NCBI RefSeq assembly: GCF_014640975.1 | Contig: NZ_BMHO01000001.1 | Location: 258,166-322,165, forward strand | Origin: Microbacterium faecale | Lineage (GTDB): Bacteria; Actinomycetota; Actinomycetes; Actinomycetales; Microbacteriaceae | Direction: 5' to 3' | DNA length: 64,000 nt | Part shown: piece by piece, positions 7,642-18,300 of the stretch | Numbering within the stretch: position 1 is the stretch's first letter | Layout: each line of letters opens with the position of its first letter | Made by a program: the position numbers and the translations under genes | The notes under the pieces: model-generated | Database searches by the model: none | The model's input: the letters and a program-made list of their open reading frames with translations, nothing else | What the model was told of the DNA's origin: nothing

Positions 7642-10064
7642 CTCGTTGACGCCTCCTGCGCTCTCGTTCGTGCTTCTGCGACCTTCTCACGCAGGCGCCG
7701 CATTCCGCGACGGAACGGTGCGTTCCTGCCGATCGCGCGGACGGCGAGCCGGGCCCGCAGGCGCGCCCGGCGCGTCGCCTTCCGGCGCATGTCGTCGACG
7801 ACGTCGTCGACGCTCTGCCAGTATGCCGCGACGTCGTCGTCCGTGGGATCGCGGGGCGCGAACACGCGCGCGTCCGCCTCGGAGGCGAGCTGGGCGACGC
7901 GCGGCTGTTCGAGCGTGGTCGCGATCGTGACAGCCTCCTCGTGCCGCGTCGCTCCGTCGGGCAGCGGCGTCCCGCGGTACGCACCGTAGTCGGTCGCGCG
8001 GTCGATGAGCTCGTGCCAGCCGCCGGCGATCCGCGCGCTCGGGTCCGCCGCACTCAGGCGTCGGCGGCGGCGCGCGAGCTTGATGCCGCCGATGATCACG
8101 AACGGCGACAGCAGGAGCGCGATGATGAGCAGGCCGATGCCGGTCGCGGCGATCACGCGCCACATCACGGGCGAGATCAGCTCGTCGTCCGGTTCGTTCT
8201 CGCCCCGCTCGTTCGGCACGAGCGGTGGCTCATCGGCGGGCTGCTGCGGGGGCGGCGGGGGCTGCAGCACCTGTGGGCGCGGTTCCTGACGCGGGCTCTC
8301 GGTGATCTCCTCGGGCACATTGTCCTCGGAGGGCGTCGGGTCGAACGTGACCCAGCCGAACCCGTCGAACGCGACCTCGACCCAGGCGTGCACGGTTGCT
8401 CCGGACGCGATGAACGGATCCACGTGCGGATCGTTCTGGTCCGCATGGAAGCCCATCACGACGCGGGCCGGCATCCCCAGCGCCCGCGCCATCGTCACCA
8501 TGGCGACCGCGTACTGCTCGTCGTCGCCGACGCGTTGGTCGGAGGTGAGCAGCTGCGTGATGCGCTGCGCGCCGTGGCCGGCGCGCGACATCGGATCATC
8601 TTCCGCGCGACCGGTGTCCTCCTTCGACAGCCCGTGGCTGAACGCACTGTTCTGCAGCCATTCCTCGAGCGCGGCCGCTCGCGCATACGGCGACAGGGCT
8701 CCGTCGACCTGATTGTCCGCCTCGTCGATGATGTCCGCGGCCGTCGTCGCAGCCTCGTCGGGCACGCCCTCCGCCGCGGGCAGAGGCACCTTCGCGAATG
8801 CCGCGTCGCCGATCTCATCGGCCGTCGGTCGTTCGGGGACGACCGCAGTCACGGTGAACTCGTCTCCAGACCGCAGTCCGCCGGCCACGAGGCCCGTGCC
8901 CGTCTGCTCGTTGAAGAACGTTCCTCGGCGGAGCAGTTCGGCGCGCTCGTCCGAGCCCGTGTAGGTCACCGTGTCGACGATGCCGAGGTCCGGCAGCCAG
9001 GGGCCCTCGTACTGTTCGATCCGGACGTCGACCTCGACCCGCTCCCCTTCGGCCCCGCGAGCCATCTCGCTGCGCAGCGGTTCGAACCTGCCCGACTGTG
9101 CATCGCCGTCCTGCGAAACGCGCGAGACGAGTCCGTCGTATCCGTCGAGGACCGCGAGCCGCATGCGCGCCCCCTCGGGGAGTCCGGCCGCCGAGAACAG
9201 CGGCTCGTCGGACGTCGGGTGATCGCGGACGATCGAGCGCCAGGACTGCAGCGGACTGGCATAGTCGTGCAGCTGGAACGGAGGGACGATCGTGTCGCGT
9301 GCGACGTCGCGCACCTCATGGGGCGGCGCGAGGAGCTGCGAGGCGATCCCCGCACCGGCCGCGACCGCGACGATCGCCGCCCCCGCCACCACGCGCGTCG
9401 CGGTTCGTCCCGACGTACCGGTTCCCGCGGTTCCCGCGACCGACACCGAGGCCCGCCGCGGCGACCATGCCTCACGTACCGCCAACCACACGATCGCGAC
9501 CACGACGAACGCGGCGCCGAGCACGTACGGCAACCAGACCGGGGGATCCGGAGTGCTGAGGAGAATCGCCAGCGCAACGGATCCCGTCACCGGCAGCAGC
9601 GTCCAGGCGGGCGGCATCACCCGCAGCGCGAGGCTGCCCGCGACGACCGAGGTCACCAGGAGCGTCGTTAACGGCACGAGCAGATGTCCGTCGGCGGGAG
9701 AGACCGGGATCACCGTCGTCAGGAACGACTTCCACATTGTCACCGAGCCGACCGCGAGCTCACGCAGGGTCGTCAGCGTCGGCACGACGCCGCCGATCGT
9801 GGTGGATGGCAGGCCGAATGCGCCGCCGGCGACGAGGTAGCCGGCGACGGTTGCGCCCGCGAGCGTGAGCATCCCCCACCGCCAGATCGCTCCCGCCGCG
9901 GCGATCGCGAGACCGAGCACGAGACCGCCGTAGGCGCCGACGAACAGGCGCGGGCCGTCGAACAGCGGCCAGAACACCAGAACCGTGACGGACAGCATCG
10001 CGGCGAGCGCCGCGAGGTCCAGTACCCAGCGGCGCGCGGACGGCGCGGAACGGGCCTCGCTCAT
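7638..10064 (-). CDS. Transglutaminase-like membrane protein, catalytic Cys replaced
   Basis: 808 residues. It has about six N-terminal membrane helices (residues 15-240), an extracytoplasmic region, a transglutaminase-core-like domain (about 520-600) and one more helix near 690. The core shows ARVVMGFHAD and HAWVEVAFDGFGW followed by FDPTP, which supply the expected His and Asp. The usual catalytic Cys before E-x-Y-A is Asp (GDDEQYAVAM). The overall layout matches the TgpA/DUF3488 group often found beside MoxR and DUF58 genes. It is coupled by ATGA overlaps to DUF58 upstream and RDD downstream. A binding or structural role seems likelier than peptide cross-linking. Confidence 0.85.
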   Translation of the reverse strand: MSEARSAPSARRWVLDLAALAAMLSVTVLVFWPLFDGPRLFVGAYGGLVLGLAIAAAGAIWRWGMLTLAGATVAGYLVAGGAFGLPSTTIGGVVPTLTTLRELAVGSVTMWKSFLTTVIPVSPADGHLLVPLTTLLVTSVVAGSLALRVMPPAWTLLPVTGSVALAILLSTPDPPVWLPYVLGAAFVVVAIVWLAVREAWSPRRASVSVAGTAGTGTSGRTATRVVAGAAIVAVAAGAGIASQLLAPPHEVRDVARDTIVPPFQLHDYASPLQSWRSIVRDHPTSDEPLFSAAGLPEGARMRLAVLDGYDGLVSRVSQDGDAQSGRFEPLRSEMARGAEGERVEVDVRIEQYEGPWLPDLGIVDTVTYTGSDERAELLRRGTFFNEQTGTGLVAGGLRSGDEFTVTAVVPERPTADEIGDAAFAKVPLPAAEGVPDEAATTAADIIDEADNQVDGALSPYARAAALEEWLQNSAFSHGLSKEDTGRAEDDPMSRAGHGAQRITQLLTSDQRVGDDEQYAVAMVTMARALGMPARVVMGFHADQNDPHVDPFIASGATVHAWVEVAFDGFGWVTFDPTPSEDNVPEEITESPRQEPRPQVLQPPPPPQQPADEPPLVPNERGENEPDDELISPVMWRVIAATGIGLLIIALLLSPFVIIGGIKLARRRRRLSAADPSARIAGGWHELIDRATDYGAYRGTPLPDGATRHEEAVTIATTLEQPRVAQLASEADARVFAPRDPTDDDVAAYWQSVDDVVDDMRRKATRRARLRARLAVRAIGRNAPFRRGMRRLREKVAEARTRAQEASTR

Positions 10065-11353
10065 CCGATCACCCTCCGCATCACGCGCGGCAGCTGGTCG
10101 AGGCGGCCGATGGACACGACGTCGGCGTCGCCAATGCGACGAATCGTCGGATCCGCGTCCTCGTCGGCGACGCAGACGAGCGCTCGCGCACCCGACGGGA
10201 TCCGCGAGACGGCGGCGCGCACGTCGCTCGTCGACGCGCCGCGCCCCGTGACAAGCGTCACGAAGCTCGCCGAGGGCGCCTCGGATCCGATGACCGCACC
10301 GAGTTCGTCGATACCGTCGCGGATCCGCGCGTGCTCGATTCGCGAGAACGAGTCGAGCATGCGCCGCTCGTCGTCGCCGCGCAGCACCGCAAGCTGGGTG
10401 CGCAGTTCGACGTCGAACGAGTCGCGGACGCCGCGGCGCGCCACCGACGCCGCGATCGAGACCGCGAGTTCGAACTCGGCGTCGGAGCGGTACTCGTCGC
10501 GCGATCGGGAGAGGCCGAGCACGAAGTGCGACCGCCGGGTCTCTTCGTAGGTGCGCACCATCATGGTCCCGGTACGAGCGGTCGAGCGCCAGTGCACGTG
10601 CCGGAGGTCGTCGCCGGGCTGATACTCGGAGAGCGCGTGGAAGGCGATGTCGTCGCGCGCGAGGTCGCGCGTGGGCAGGCCCTCGAGATCGCGCACGAAG
10701 CCGAGCGATTCGCCGCCGAACGAGACGGTGCGCGGGTGGACGAACAGTTCGACGGGGTCGGCGCGGCGTTCGACCCGCTCGAACAGGCCGAGGGGATCCC
10801 CGCGGAGCACGCTCACGGGGCCCACCAGCAGCACGCCGCGTCGCCGCGTCGGCATCTCGAACGTCTCGGCGACGCTCTCGCCGGACGCGAGGCGCCGCAC
10901 GGAGAACACGCCGCGGTCGCGCCCGACGGGCAGGACGATGCGGGCCGGAGCGAGTGCCGCGGCGGTGGTGTTGGCAATTGCGACCTCGCCGCGGGCGACG
11001 TCGCCGACGATGACACCGTCGCGCGCCAGCACGAGCTCGATGTCGTGCGCCGTGCGCCCGATCAGGAACAGCGCGCAGGCGACGATCACCACGGTCAAGG
11101 CGATCGCGCCGGTCGTCAGCTCACGCCAGCCGAACATCGGGCCGAGGGTCCACAGCAGGATCGCGCCGATGATGGCGGCCCACCCGATCGGCCGAATGAC
11201 CGTCGCCACGGCCTGCACGGCGCGCCAGGCGCGCGCGAGCAGGTAGCCGAGCACCTCGCGCCCCGTGACGCGCTCGGGCGCCGGGGCAGGCTCGGCCGAC
11301 GGCGGCGCCCACTGGGGGGCGTCGCGCGCGGGCTCCGGAACGGCCGACGTCAT
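10061..11353 (-). CDS. DUF58 (vWA-like) membrane protein
   Basis: 430 residues. Two membrane helices lie at about residues 55-100. A beta-rich region follows, then the DUF58 signature FHALSEYQPGDDLRHVHW with the downstream R-x-MMVRTYEE. A C-terminal alpha/beta part resembles a vWA domain. The ATG at 11353 is chosen because it lies two bases after the MoxR stop; a GTG two codons upstream is an alternative that would overlap that stop. A longer open frame upstream runs inside moxR and is not used. DUF58 proteins are typical partners of MoxR AAA ATPases, and here the two are adjacent with the transglutaminase-like gene. The biochemical activity is unknown. Confidence 0.87.
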   Translation of the reverse strand: MTSAVPEPARDAPQWAPPSAEPAPAPERVTGREVLGYLLARAWRAVQAVATVIRPIGWAAIIGAILLWTLGPMFGWRELTTGAIALTVVIVACALFLIGRTAHDIELVLARDGVIVGDVARGEVAIANTTAAALAPARIVLPVGRDRGVFSVRRLASGESVAETFEMPTRRRGVLLVGPVSVLRGDPLGLFERVERRADPVELFVHPRTVSFGGESLGFVRDLEGLPTRDLARDDIAFHALSEYQPGDDLRHVHWRSTARTGTMMVRTYEETRRSHFVLGLSRSRDEYRSDAEFELAVSIAASVARRGVRDSFDVELRTQLAVLRGDDERRMLDSFSRIEHARIRDGIDELGAVIGSEAPSASFVTLVTGRGASTSDVRAAVSRIPSGARALVCVADEDADPTIRRIGDADVVSIGRLDQLPRVMRRVIG

Positions 11354-11355
11354 GG

Positions 11356-12336
11356 TCACTCCGTGTTCTGCTGCGCCCGAGACTGCGGCGCGGGGATCTC
11401 GCTCAGAACGCGCTGGACGACGGTGCTCTGCACCACGCCAGCGAACTCCGCTTCCGGATCCATGACGAGGCGGTGCGCCCACGTCGGCTGCGCCAGCACC
11501 TTGATGTCGTCCGGGATGACGTAGTGGCGGCCCTGCGCCGCCGCCCACACCTTTGCGAGACGGATCATCGCGAGGGCACCGCGCACGGAGACGCCGAGAC
11601 GCGTGTCCTGATCGGTCCGCGTGGCCTCCGCGAGCTCGGCCACGTACCGCAGCACCGCGCCGTCGACGTGCACGGACGCGCCGAGGTCGGACATGTCGGC
11701 CATGGCCTCGGTCGTGATGAGCGAGGACAGACGGCTCGACGGGTTGCGTTCGGCGGATCCGGCGAGGATCTGCTCGGTCACCTCGACGGTCGGGTAACCG
11801 ATCGACGCCTTGACGAGGAACCGGTCGAGCTGTGCCTCCGGCAGGCGGTATGTGCCCGCGGTCTCGATGGGGTTCTGCGTCGCGATCACCAGGAACGGGC
11901 GCCCGACCTCGTGGGTGACGCCGTCGACGGTGACGCGCGCCTCTTCCATCACCTCGAGCAGAGACGACTGCGTCTTCGGCGACGCGCGGTTGATCTCGTC
12001 CGCCAGCAGAATCGACGTGAAGACCGGCCCCTTGTGGAACGCGAACGAGTGGTTCTGCTGATCGTAGATCGTCACGCCCGTGACGTCGCTCGGCAGCAGG
12101 TCGGGCGTGAACTGGATGCGGTTCGACGTGCCTTGAATCGTCGCAGCGATCGACTTCGCGAGGCTGGTCTTGCCGGTGCCGGGGGCGTCCTCCAGCAGCA
12201 CGTGTCCCTCCGCGAGCATGGCGGCCAGCACGAGGCTCACGACGTCACGCTTGCCCATCAGCGCACGGTCGACGTTGTCCACCAGGCGGTTGAAGGTCCC
12301 CTGGAACCAGCCGGCCTGCTGCGGGTTCATGGTCAT
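11356..12336 (-). CDS. MoxR-family AAA+ ATPase
   Basis: 326 residues, the usual MoxR length. The Walker A motif is DAPGTGKTSLAKS (about 49-61), Walker B is LLADEINRASPKTQSSLLE, and sensor 1 is ATQNPIE. The C-terminal lid includes the SVRGALAMIRLAKVWAA segment. MoxR proteins act as chaperone-like ATPases that mature or remodel vWA/DUF58 partners, and the next gene downstream is DUF58. It starts 37 bp after the giant surface-protein gene and should be in the same operon. Confidence 0.93.
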   Translation of the reverse strand: MTMNPQQAGWFQGTFNRLVDNVDRALMGKRDVVSLVLAAMLAEGHVLLEDAPGTGKTSLAKSIAATIQGTSNRIQFTPDLLPSDVTGVTIYDQQNHSFAFHKGPVFTSILLADEINRASPKTQSSLLEVMEEARVTVDGVTHEVGRPFLVIATQNPIETAGTYRLPEAQLDRFLVKASIGYPTVEVTEQILAGSAERNPSSRLSSLITTEAMADMSDLGASVHVDGAVLRYVAELAEATRTDQDTRLGVSVRGALAMIRLAKVWAAAQGRHYVIPDDIKVLAQPTWAHRLVMDPEAEFAGVVQSTVVQRVLSEIPAPQSRAQQNTE

Positions 12337-12375
12337 GTGTGTTTCTCGCTTTCCATGGCGGATCCTGCTCCGCGG

Positions 12376-15300
12376 TCAGTTCGTGTTGTCTGTCGTCTCG
12401 CGCTCGACGGTCACCGAGTTGGACGCGCGCATGCCCTTCGGAACCTGCGGGAAGTCGTCGTCGATGCGCACGCGGTACTCACCGGGCTCGACGCGGTTCG
12501 GGAAGCATTCGACCGTGGTCTGGCCGCGCCCAGACGGATTCGCATAGCCGAACCAACTGTTCCGGTATCGCGCGCGCTCCCACTTGCCGTCTTCCTCGTT
12601 CCACTGCTCGCACACGAAGGTGTATCCCCCGTAGTGGTCGCTCGGCGGCGCGAGATTCTGCCATGCGAGGGTGAAGGTGCTGCCGCGGTCCGATGTCGGG
12701 TCGGAGTCCTCGTGCGTCAGCTTGAACGACGGTCTCGGCACGCCGATCTCTGTCGACGTCGAGCTGCTCTGGCCCTCGGTGTCCCAGACCGTCGCCTTGA
12801 CGCGGGCGTTCGTGCCCGGCGGGAAAAGCCGGTCGAAGCGCTCGGACATCCCGGGCGATGGCTCGCCGGACTCGCCCTTCTTCCATTCGCGCGTGACCTT
12901 GTCGCCATTGGCGTCGGTTACCTCGAGGAGGATGCGACGAATGTTGCGGCCGTTGTACGACGTCGTCACGTCGACCGCGACGTTCTTCGCGTGCGTCGTA
13001 CCTGGAGCGCGGAAGATCTGCGGTTCGAACGGCTGCCCGTACGGGCGCACAGTCTCCGCGGTGCCGGGCTCGCCCGTCCGCGTGCCCTCGCCGTCGACCG
13101 ACGTCACGGCGCGGATCGAAACAGTCGTATCCTCACCGTTCGTGGCCGGGAGGGTCGCCTTGGCCTTGCCATCGCCGACCGAGAAACCGTTCGGGAGGCC
13201 TCGCCAATCGCCGCCGTTGACCCGGTACTGGTACCGCACCTGGTCCTGGCGCACGCCGTTCGGGTCCGCCTGCTTCCATCGCGCCTCGATCGCATTGTCG
13301 AGTGGCTTCGCGGCGACACCGGTCACGGGTCCGGGAGGCGAGTAGGAGCGGATCGGCGAGCTCTTCTCGCTGAAGCCGCCGCGCCCCTCGCGGTTGGTCG
13401 CCGCGACAGAGAATCGATAGTCGGAGGCAGAGTTCGGCAGCACGATCGTGTGCTTCGGACCGTCATTCGGGACCTCGACGCGGCGAACCACGTCGCTGCC
13501 CTGGTGCACGCGGATCGTCCACTGCGAGATCCCGTCGCCGCCGTTGCTCTTGCCCGTCTTCCACGTCAGGCGGAACTCGTTCTCGCCGTAGGGCTGGTCG
13601 GTGCGCTCGATCGCCGGTGGCTGCGGCGCGTCCGGCACCGTCGCCGGCTTCTCGAACGCCGACCACGGACTCCACGCCCACTCCCCCGCGGCGCGCACAT
13701 CCGCACGGTTCGTCGCGGCGACCTGGAACCGGTAGCGCGTGCCGTTCGTGAGCCCCTCGAAGATGCGGCGCGTCGCCGTGGATCCGTCGAACTCGTGCAG
13801 CGTGACCTGCGTGCCGTCGTCGACGCGCACGAGGTACCCCGTGATCGCGGACCCCTCGTTCTCCGGGGTGTTCCACGCGATCCCGAGGCGCTGGTTCCGA
13901 TCACCCGGTTCGAGCGTGAAGGACGGCGCCGCCGGTGCCGTCGGCTTGACGTCGGGGCGCACGACCCGGCTGCGGTCCGACACCGGCGAGGGGCCGACGT
14001 CGTTGATGGCGGTGACCTGGAACTGGTATTCGCGGTCGTTCACGAGGCCGCCGAGCTCGCAGACCGTCGCCTTACAGGTCTTCGTGTAGCCGCTGCCGAG
14101 GTAGTCCTCGACGAGGTACTCGGTGATCTCGGATCCGTTGTTCGAGGGAGCCGTCCAGGTGAGCGTCGCCGTGCGGTTGCCGATCTGGGTCGCGTTCGGC
14201 GTGCCGGGCTGGTCGGAGACACCGAGAACGGTCGCGGTGATGCGTCCCTGCACGTATCGATCCGGATCCTCGGTGATGTCGCCGATCGTGTAGCGCGCCG
14301 TCACGTACCCGTGGAAGTCCTCGTCGGGCGTCAGCGTCACGCTGCCCTCCTCGACCTGGATGGATGCCTCCCCCGACTCGATCTCGGCGTCGACGATGCT
14401 CAGCGGACCCTCGTCCTCGAACGGGTTCGTGTCGTTCTCGAGCACGGGCACGACCACCGGTTCGCCCTGGTGCACTTCGCCGAGCTTGTCGTCGTTAGCG
14501 GCGGGCAGCGGGCGGCTCGACGCCGCCACCGCGACGTGCACCTGCCCGACGACGGGGTCCGCCTCGCCGTCGTCGACCAGGACGTCGATCGTCGCGTCAT
14601 CGCCGCGCGAGTCGGGGCCTGCTTCGACCGTGAGCGATGCGCCCTCGAGCGTCGCCGTCATGCCGTTCGGCACCGCGCCTGGGTCCGCGAGCGAGAACGA
14701 CAGGTCGTCCTCGTCGATGTCGAACGCGCGCTGCGCGAGGTCGAGTGTGACGGGGCCGTCGCCGGCGCCGATCGTCGTCGACGTGTTCGTGAACTCCGGC
14801 GACTCGTTCCGCGGCTCGGTGACGGTGATGGGGATCGTCAGCACGGAACGGCGGCCGGTCGGATCGTCGGGGCCGGCGCCGTCCGTCACTTCGAAGGTGA
14901 TGTCGTCGGTGCCTTCGTAGCGGTACACCGACCGGTACTGCAGCGTCTGCGGGTCCATCACGAGCGAGTCGCCGTTGCCGTGCTTGACGGAGACGCCGTC
15001 GGCAGACACCACGCGCGGCTCGCGGCCTTCGGCGACCTGAACGTAGTCGGCGAGCGGGATCTCGACGATCGTGTCGCTCTGGACGACGATCTGCGCGCCC
15101 TCTCTGAGAACGGGGCGCAGGTCGTCCTTCGCGGGCACGATGAGGAAGGCCGAGGCCTCGCCGCCGTCGACGTCTGTGACGGTGTACGGAATCGCGCGGC
15201 GGCGGTCCTCGATCGCGACGCGGACCGTGCCGGTGCCGTCATCCGAGAGCTTCTCGACGCCGGCGATGTCCAATTCGAGCTTGTCGACGGTTCCGTCGGG

Positions 15301-18300
15301 ATCCTCGTCGTTCTCGAACAGCGCGATGTCGGCCGTGAAGTCGCTCGTCACGTCGTCGATGAGGACGCGGTCGTCGCGCGCTATGGGCGCCTCGAGCGGC
15401 ACGTCGTCTGCGACCGTGACCTGAACGACGCCCTGGGCGGCGTTGCCCTTCTCATCCTCGATCGTGTACTGGAGCTGCCCGGACCCCTCGTCGTTCGGCG
15501 CCGTGACGATCACGCGGTCCTTCGACGTCACGGCCGTCAGGTCGCCGCCGAGGACCTCGACCGAGTCGGGCACGAGGCCGATCTGGTCGCCCTCGGGGTC
15601 GGCGTCGTTCGCGAGGACGGGGACCGAGACTGTCCGTCCCGTGCGCATCGCGACCTCGTCACTCATCGCGTGCGGCGCCTGGTTGACCTCCGGCGGCGGA
15701 GCGATTCCCACCCGCACGGTGCCGATCGATTCGGCGCCGAACGTGTCGACGACGCGGTACTCGAACGCGTCGACACCCGACGCTCCACGGTCGGCCTCGT
15801 AGGTGAGATGACCCGCCCCGGTCTCGGTGACGCGGCCCTTCTGCGGCGCGGACGAGATGCCGACGAGATCGACAGAGTCGCCGTCCGGGTCGATACGTTC
15901 GAGCGGGATCTCGATGCGCGCCTGGGCACCCGCGATCGCGCGACCGGTCACCGCCTCGGGAACGGGCGCGGAATTGTTGTCCTCGTTCCAGGGCGTGATG
16001 TTGATCGTCAATGAGGCGGCGTCGCGCTGCCCCTTACTGTCGACGATGCTGTAGACCGCGGAGACCTGGCCCTCGGCGTCGGGCGCCGCACGAAAGCGCA
16101 CCTCGTCCTGGGACACGAACAGGTCGCCCGCATCGCCGTCCGGGCGTTCGACGAACTCCGGCGAGACCGAGAACGTATCGCCGTTGGGGTGCGAGTCGTT
16201 CGCGGTGACGGGGACCGTGACGATGTCCCCCGCGCGGACCGTCGCGGTGTCATCGACCGCGATCGGGGGGCGCACCTTGTCCGTCGCGGGAACCGGCACC
16301 ACGACGATTTCGCCGTTCGCGGCGCGATCGCCGTTGTGGATCCGGTAGTTCACGATGACCTGCTCGCCGAGCATGGCGGTGTCGGTCAGCTGGACCGTCG
16401 ACTGCCCGAGGACCGCAGCCGAGACGCCGGACCCGCCGGGCGCTTCGACGGACTGGACGACGAGCACGCCGGCCGCCGGGTCGTGGTCGTTCTGCAGGAC
16501 GTCGATGAGGACTTCGCCGCCGCCCGGGAGGTAGGCGATGTCTCGCACAGCGACGGGATCGCCGGCGTTGCCGTCTTCGCGCTCGAGCACGTCGACGCGT
16601 ACGAGGCCGGCCGCCGATTGCGCGCCGGCCGACGCGGTGTAGTCGAGATAGTAGGTGCCGGGGGTCTCCCCCGTGATGGAGAACGTGCGCCCCTGCGCGT
16701 CGATCTGCGGCGAGACGCCGGCGGTCTCCGACACCTGCGAGAGCATGAGGTCTTCGCTCGCCGCGTTGACGTCATTCAGCAGGGGCTCGACCGTCGCCAT
16801 CTCGCCCGCGTAGAACGCGACATGATCGGCGTTGGTCACGGGGCGGACCGTGCCCACGGGGCGCACGTCGAGGCTCAGCGTGCCGGTTGCCGAGGCCGTG
16901 CCGTCGGAGACGGTGACGTCGACCTCGAGCGGCCCCTGGTATGGCGAGAGCGAGCGGTAGGTGACGCGACCGTCAGCCGTGAAGTCGACTTCGTCGCCCT
17001 CGGCCGGAACGACGTTCGCGAGGTAGACGTTGTCGCCGTCGGGGTCGATCCAGTCGGGCAGCACGTTGTAGGTGACCGAACCGCCGGTTTCGACGGCGAC
17101 CGTCGGGCGCAGGTCCTTCTGCTCGGGCGGCGCGTTCTCGTCGGCGTCGCGAACGCTGATCTCGACGCGCGCGCTGTCCGTGCCGCCGCGCCCGTCATCG
17201 ACCGTGTACGCGAACGACGCCGAGGCGCCTTCGGAGTCCTCCGGCATCGTCAGCTGCAGCGCCTGGCCGTCCTGCACCACCTGCACGCGGCCGGATTCGG
17301 GCTGGTCGTCGATCGTGATCGTGAGGACGTCGCCGTCCTCGTCCGAGTCGTTGTCGAGCACGGGGAGCACGGAGGACCGGCCGGCGCGCGCGCCGTACTC
17401 GTCGTCTTCCGCGACCGGGGGTGTGTTCTCGGCCGTGCGCTCAGGCGGCTGGATCTCGGCTTCGTCGGTGTGGGTGACCTCGTCGGAGTCTTGGCCGTCG
17501 CCCTCGGGCGGCGTCAGGTCATCCCAGTTGTTGATGACCTGCATCGCGTCGGACGCGAGCCACGACGTGCCAGCCGACGCGTCGTTCAGGGCCACCTCGC
17601 TGCCGTTCGTCCGGAAGACGAGACCGTCGTCCGACGCGCCCTCCACGGTCTGGGCGAGATCGTCTGCGGCTCCGGCGCAGTCTCGGCGGACCTGGTGGGT
17701 GCCCTGCCACGCGGCGTACGCACAGCCGTCGACGACGATCGGCTCGGCCGGGGCGCTGGCCGACCCCCCGTTCGACGTGCGCTGCGGCTCGGATCCGTCC
17801 AGCGGCACCGAGACGAGCGAGCTCGCCGTCGCGACGTGAACGGCGTCGCTGGCGTCGGCATCGGCCGCGAGTCGAGCCGAGTCGCCCTCGCCGATCTCGG
17901 TCGCGAGCCCGTCGGTCGAGTGCACGGTCCCCGTGGCTTCGTCGAGGAGGATCGCTGTGGATCCCACCGACGAGATCTGGATGTCGCTCTCGGAGATGCC
18001 CTCGAGCCGCCGCTGGTCGGGTTCGCCGCTCGCGGATCCGTCGGATCCGGTCTCGATCGTCGTGAGGAGGCCGCTGCCCGGCGCGTACGCGTACACCGTG
18101 CCGTCGGTTCCGACGGTCACGACGGCCGTCGTGCCGACCTCCACGACGGGTTCGGCCTCTTCGGCGTCGAAGGCGCCGATCTCGTCGACGGGCAGCACGT
18201 GGAGCGCGCCCGTGTCACCCGCGAGGAGCGCAACGGTGTTACCGCCCCGTTGCACGGTGGACCCGGCCGGCACCTGGACATGCCCGTCGAGGACCATGCT

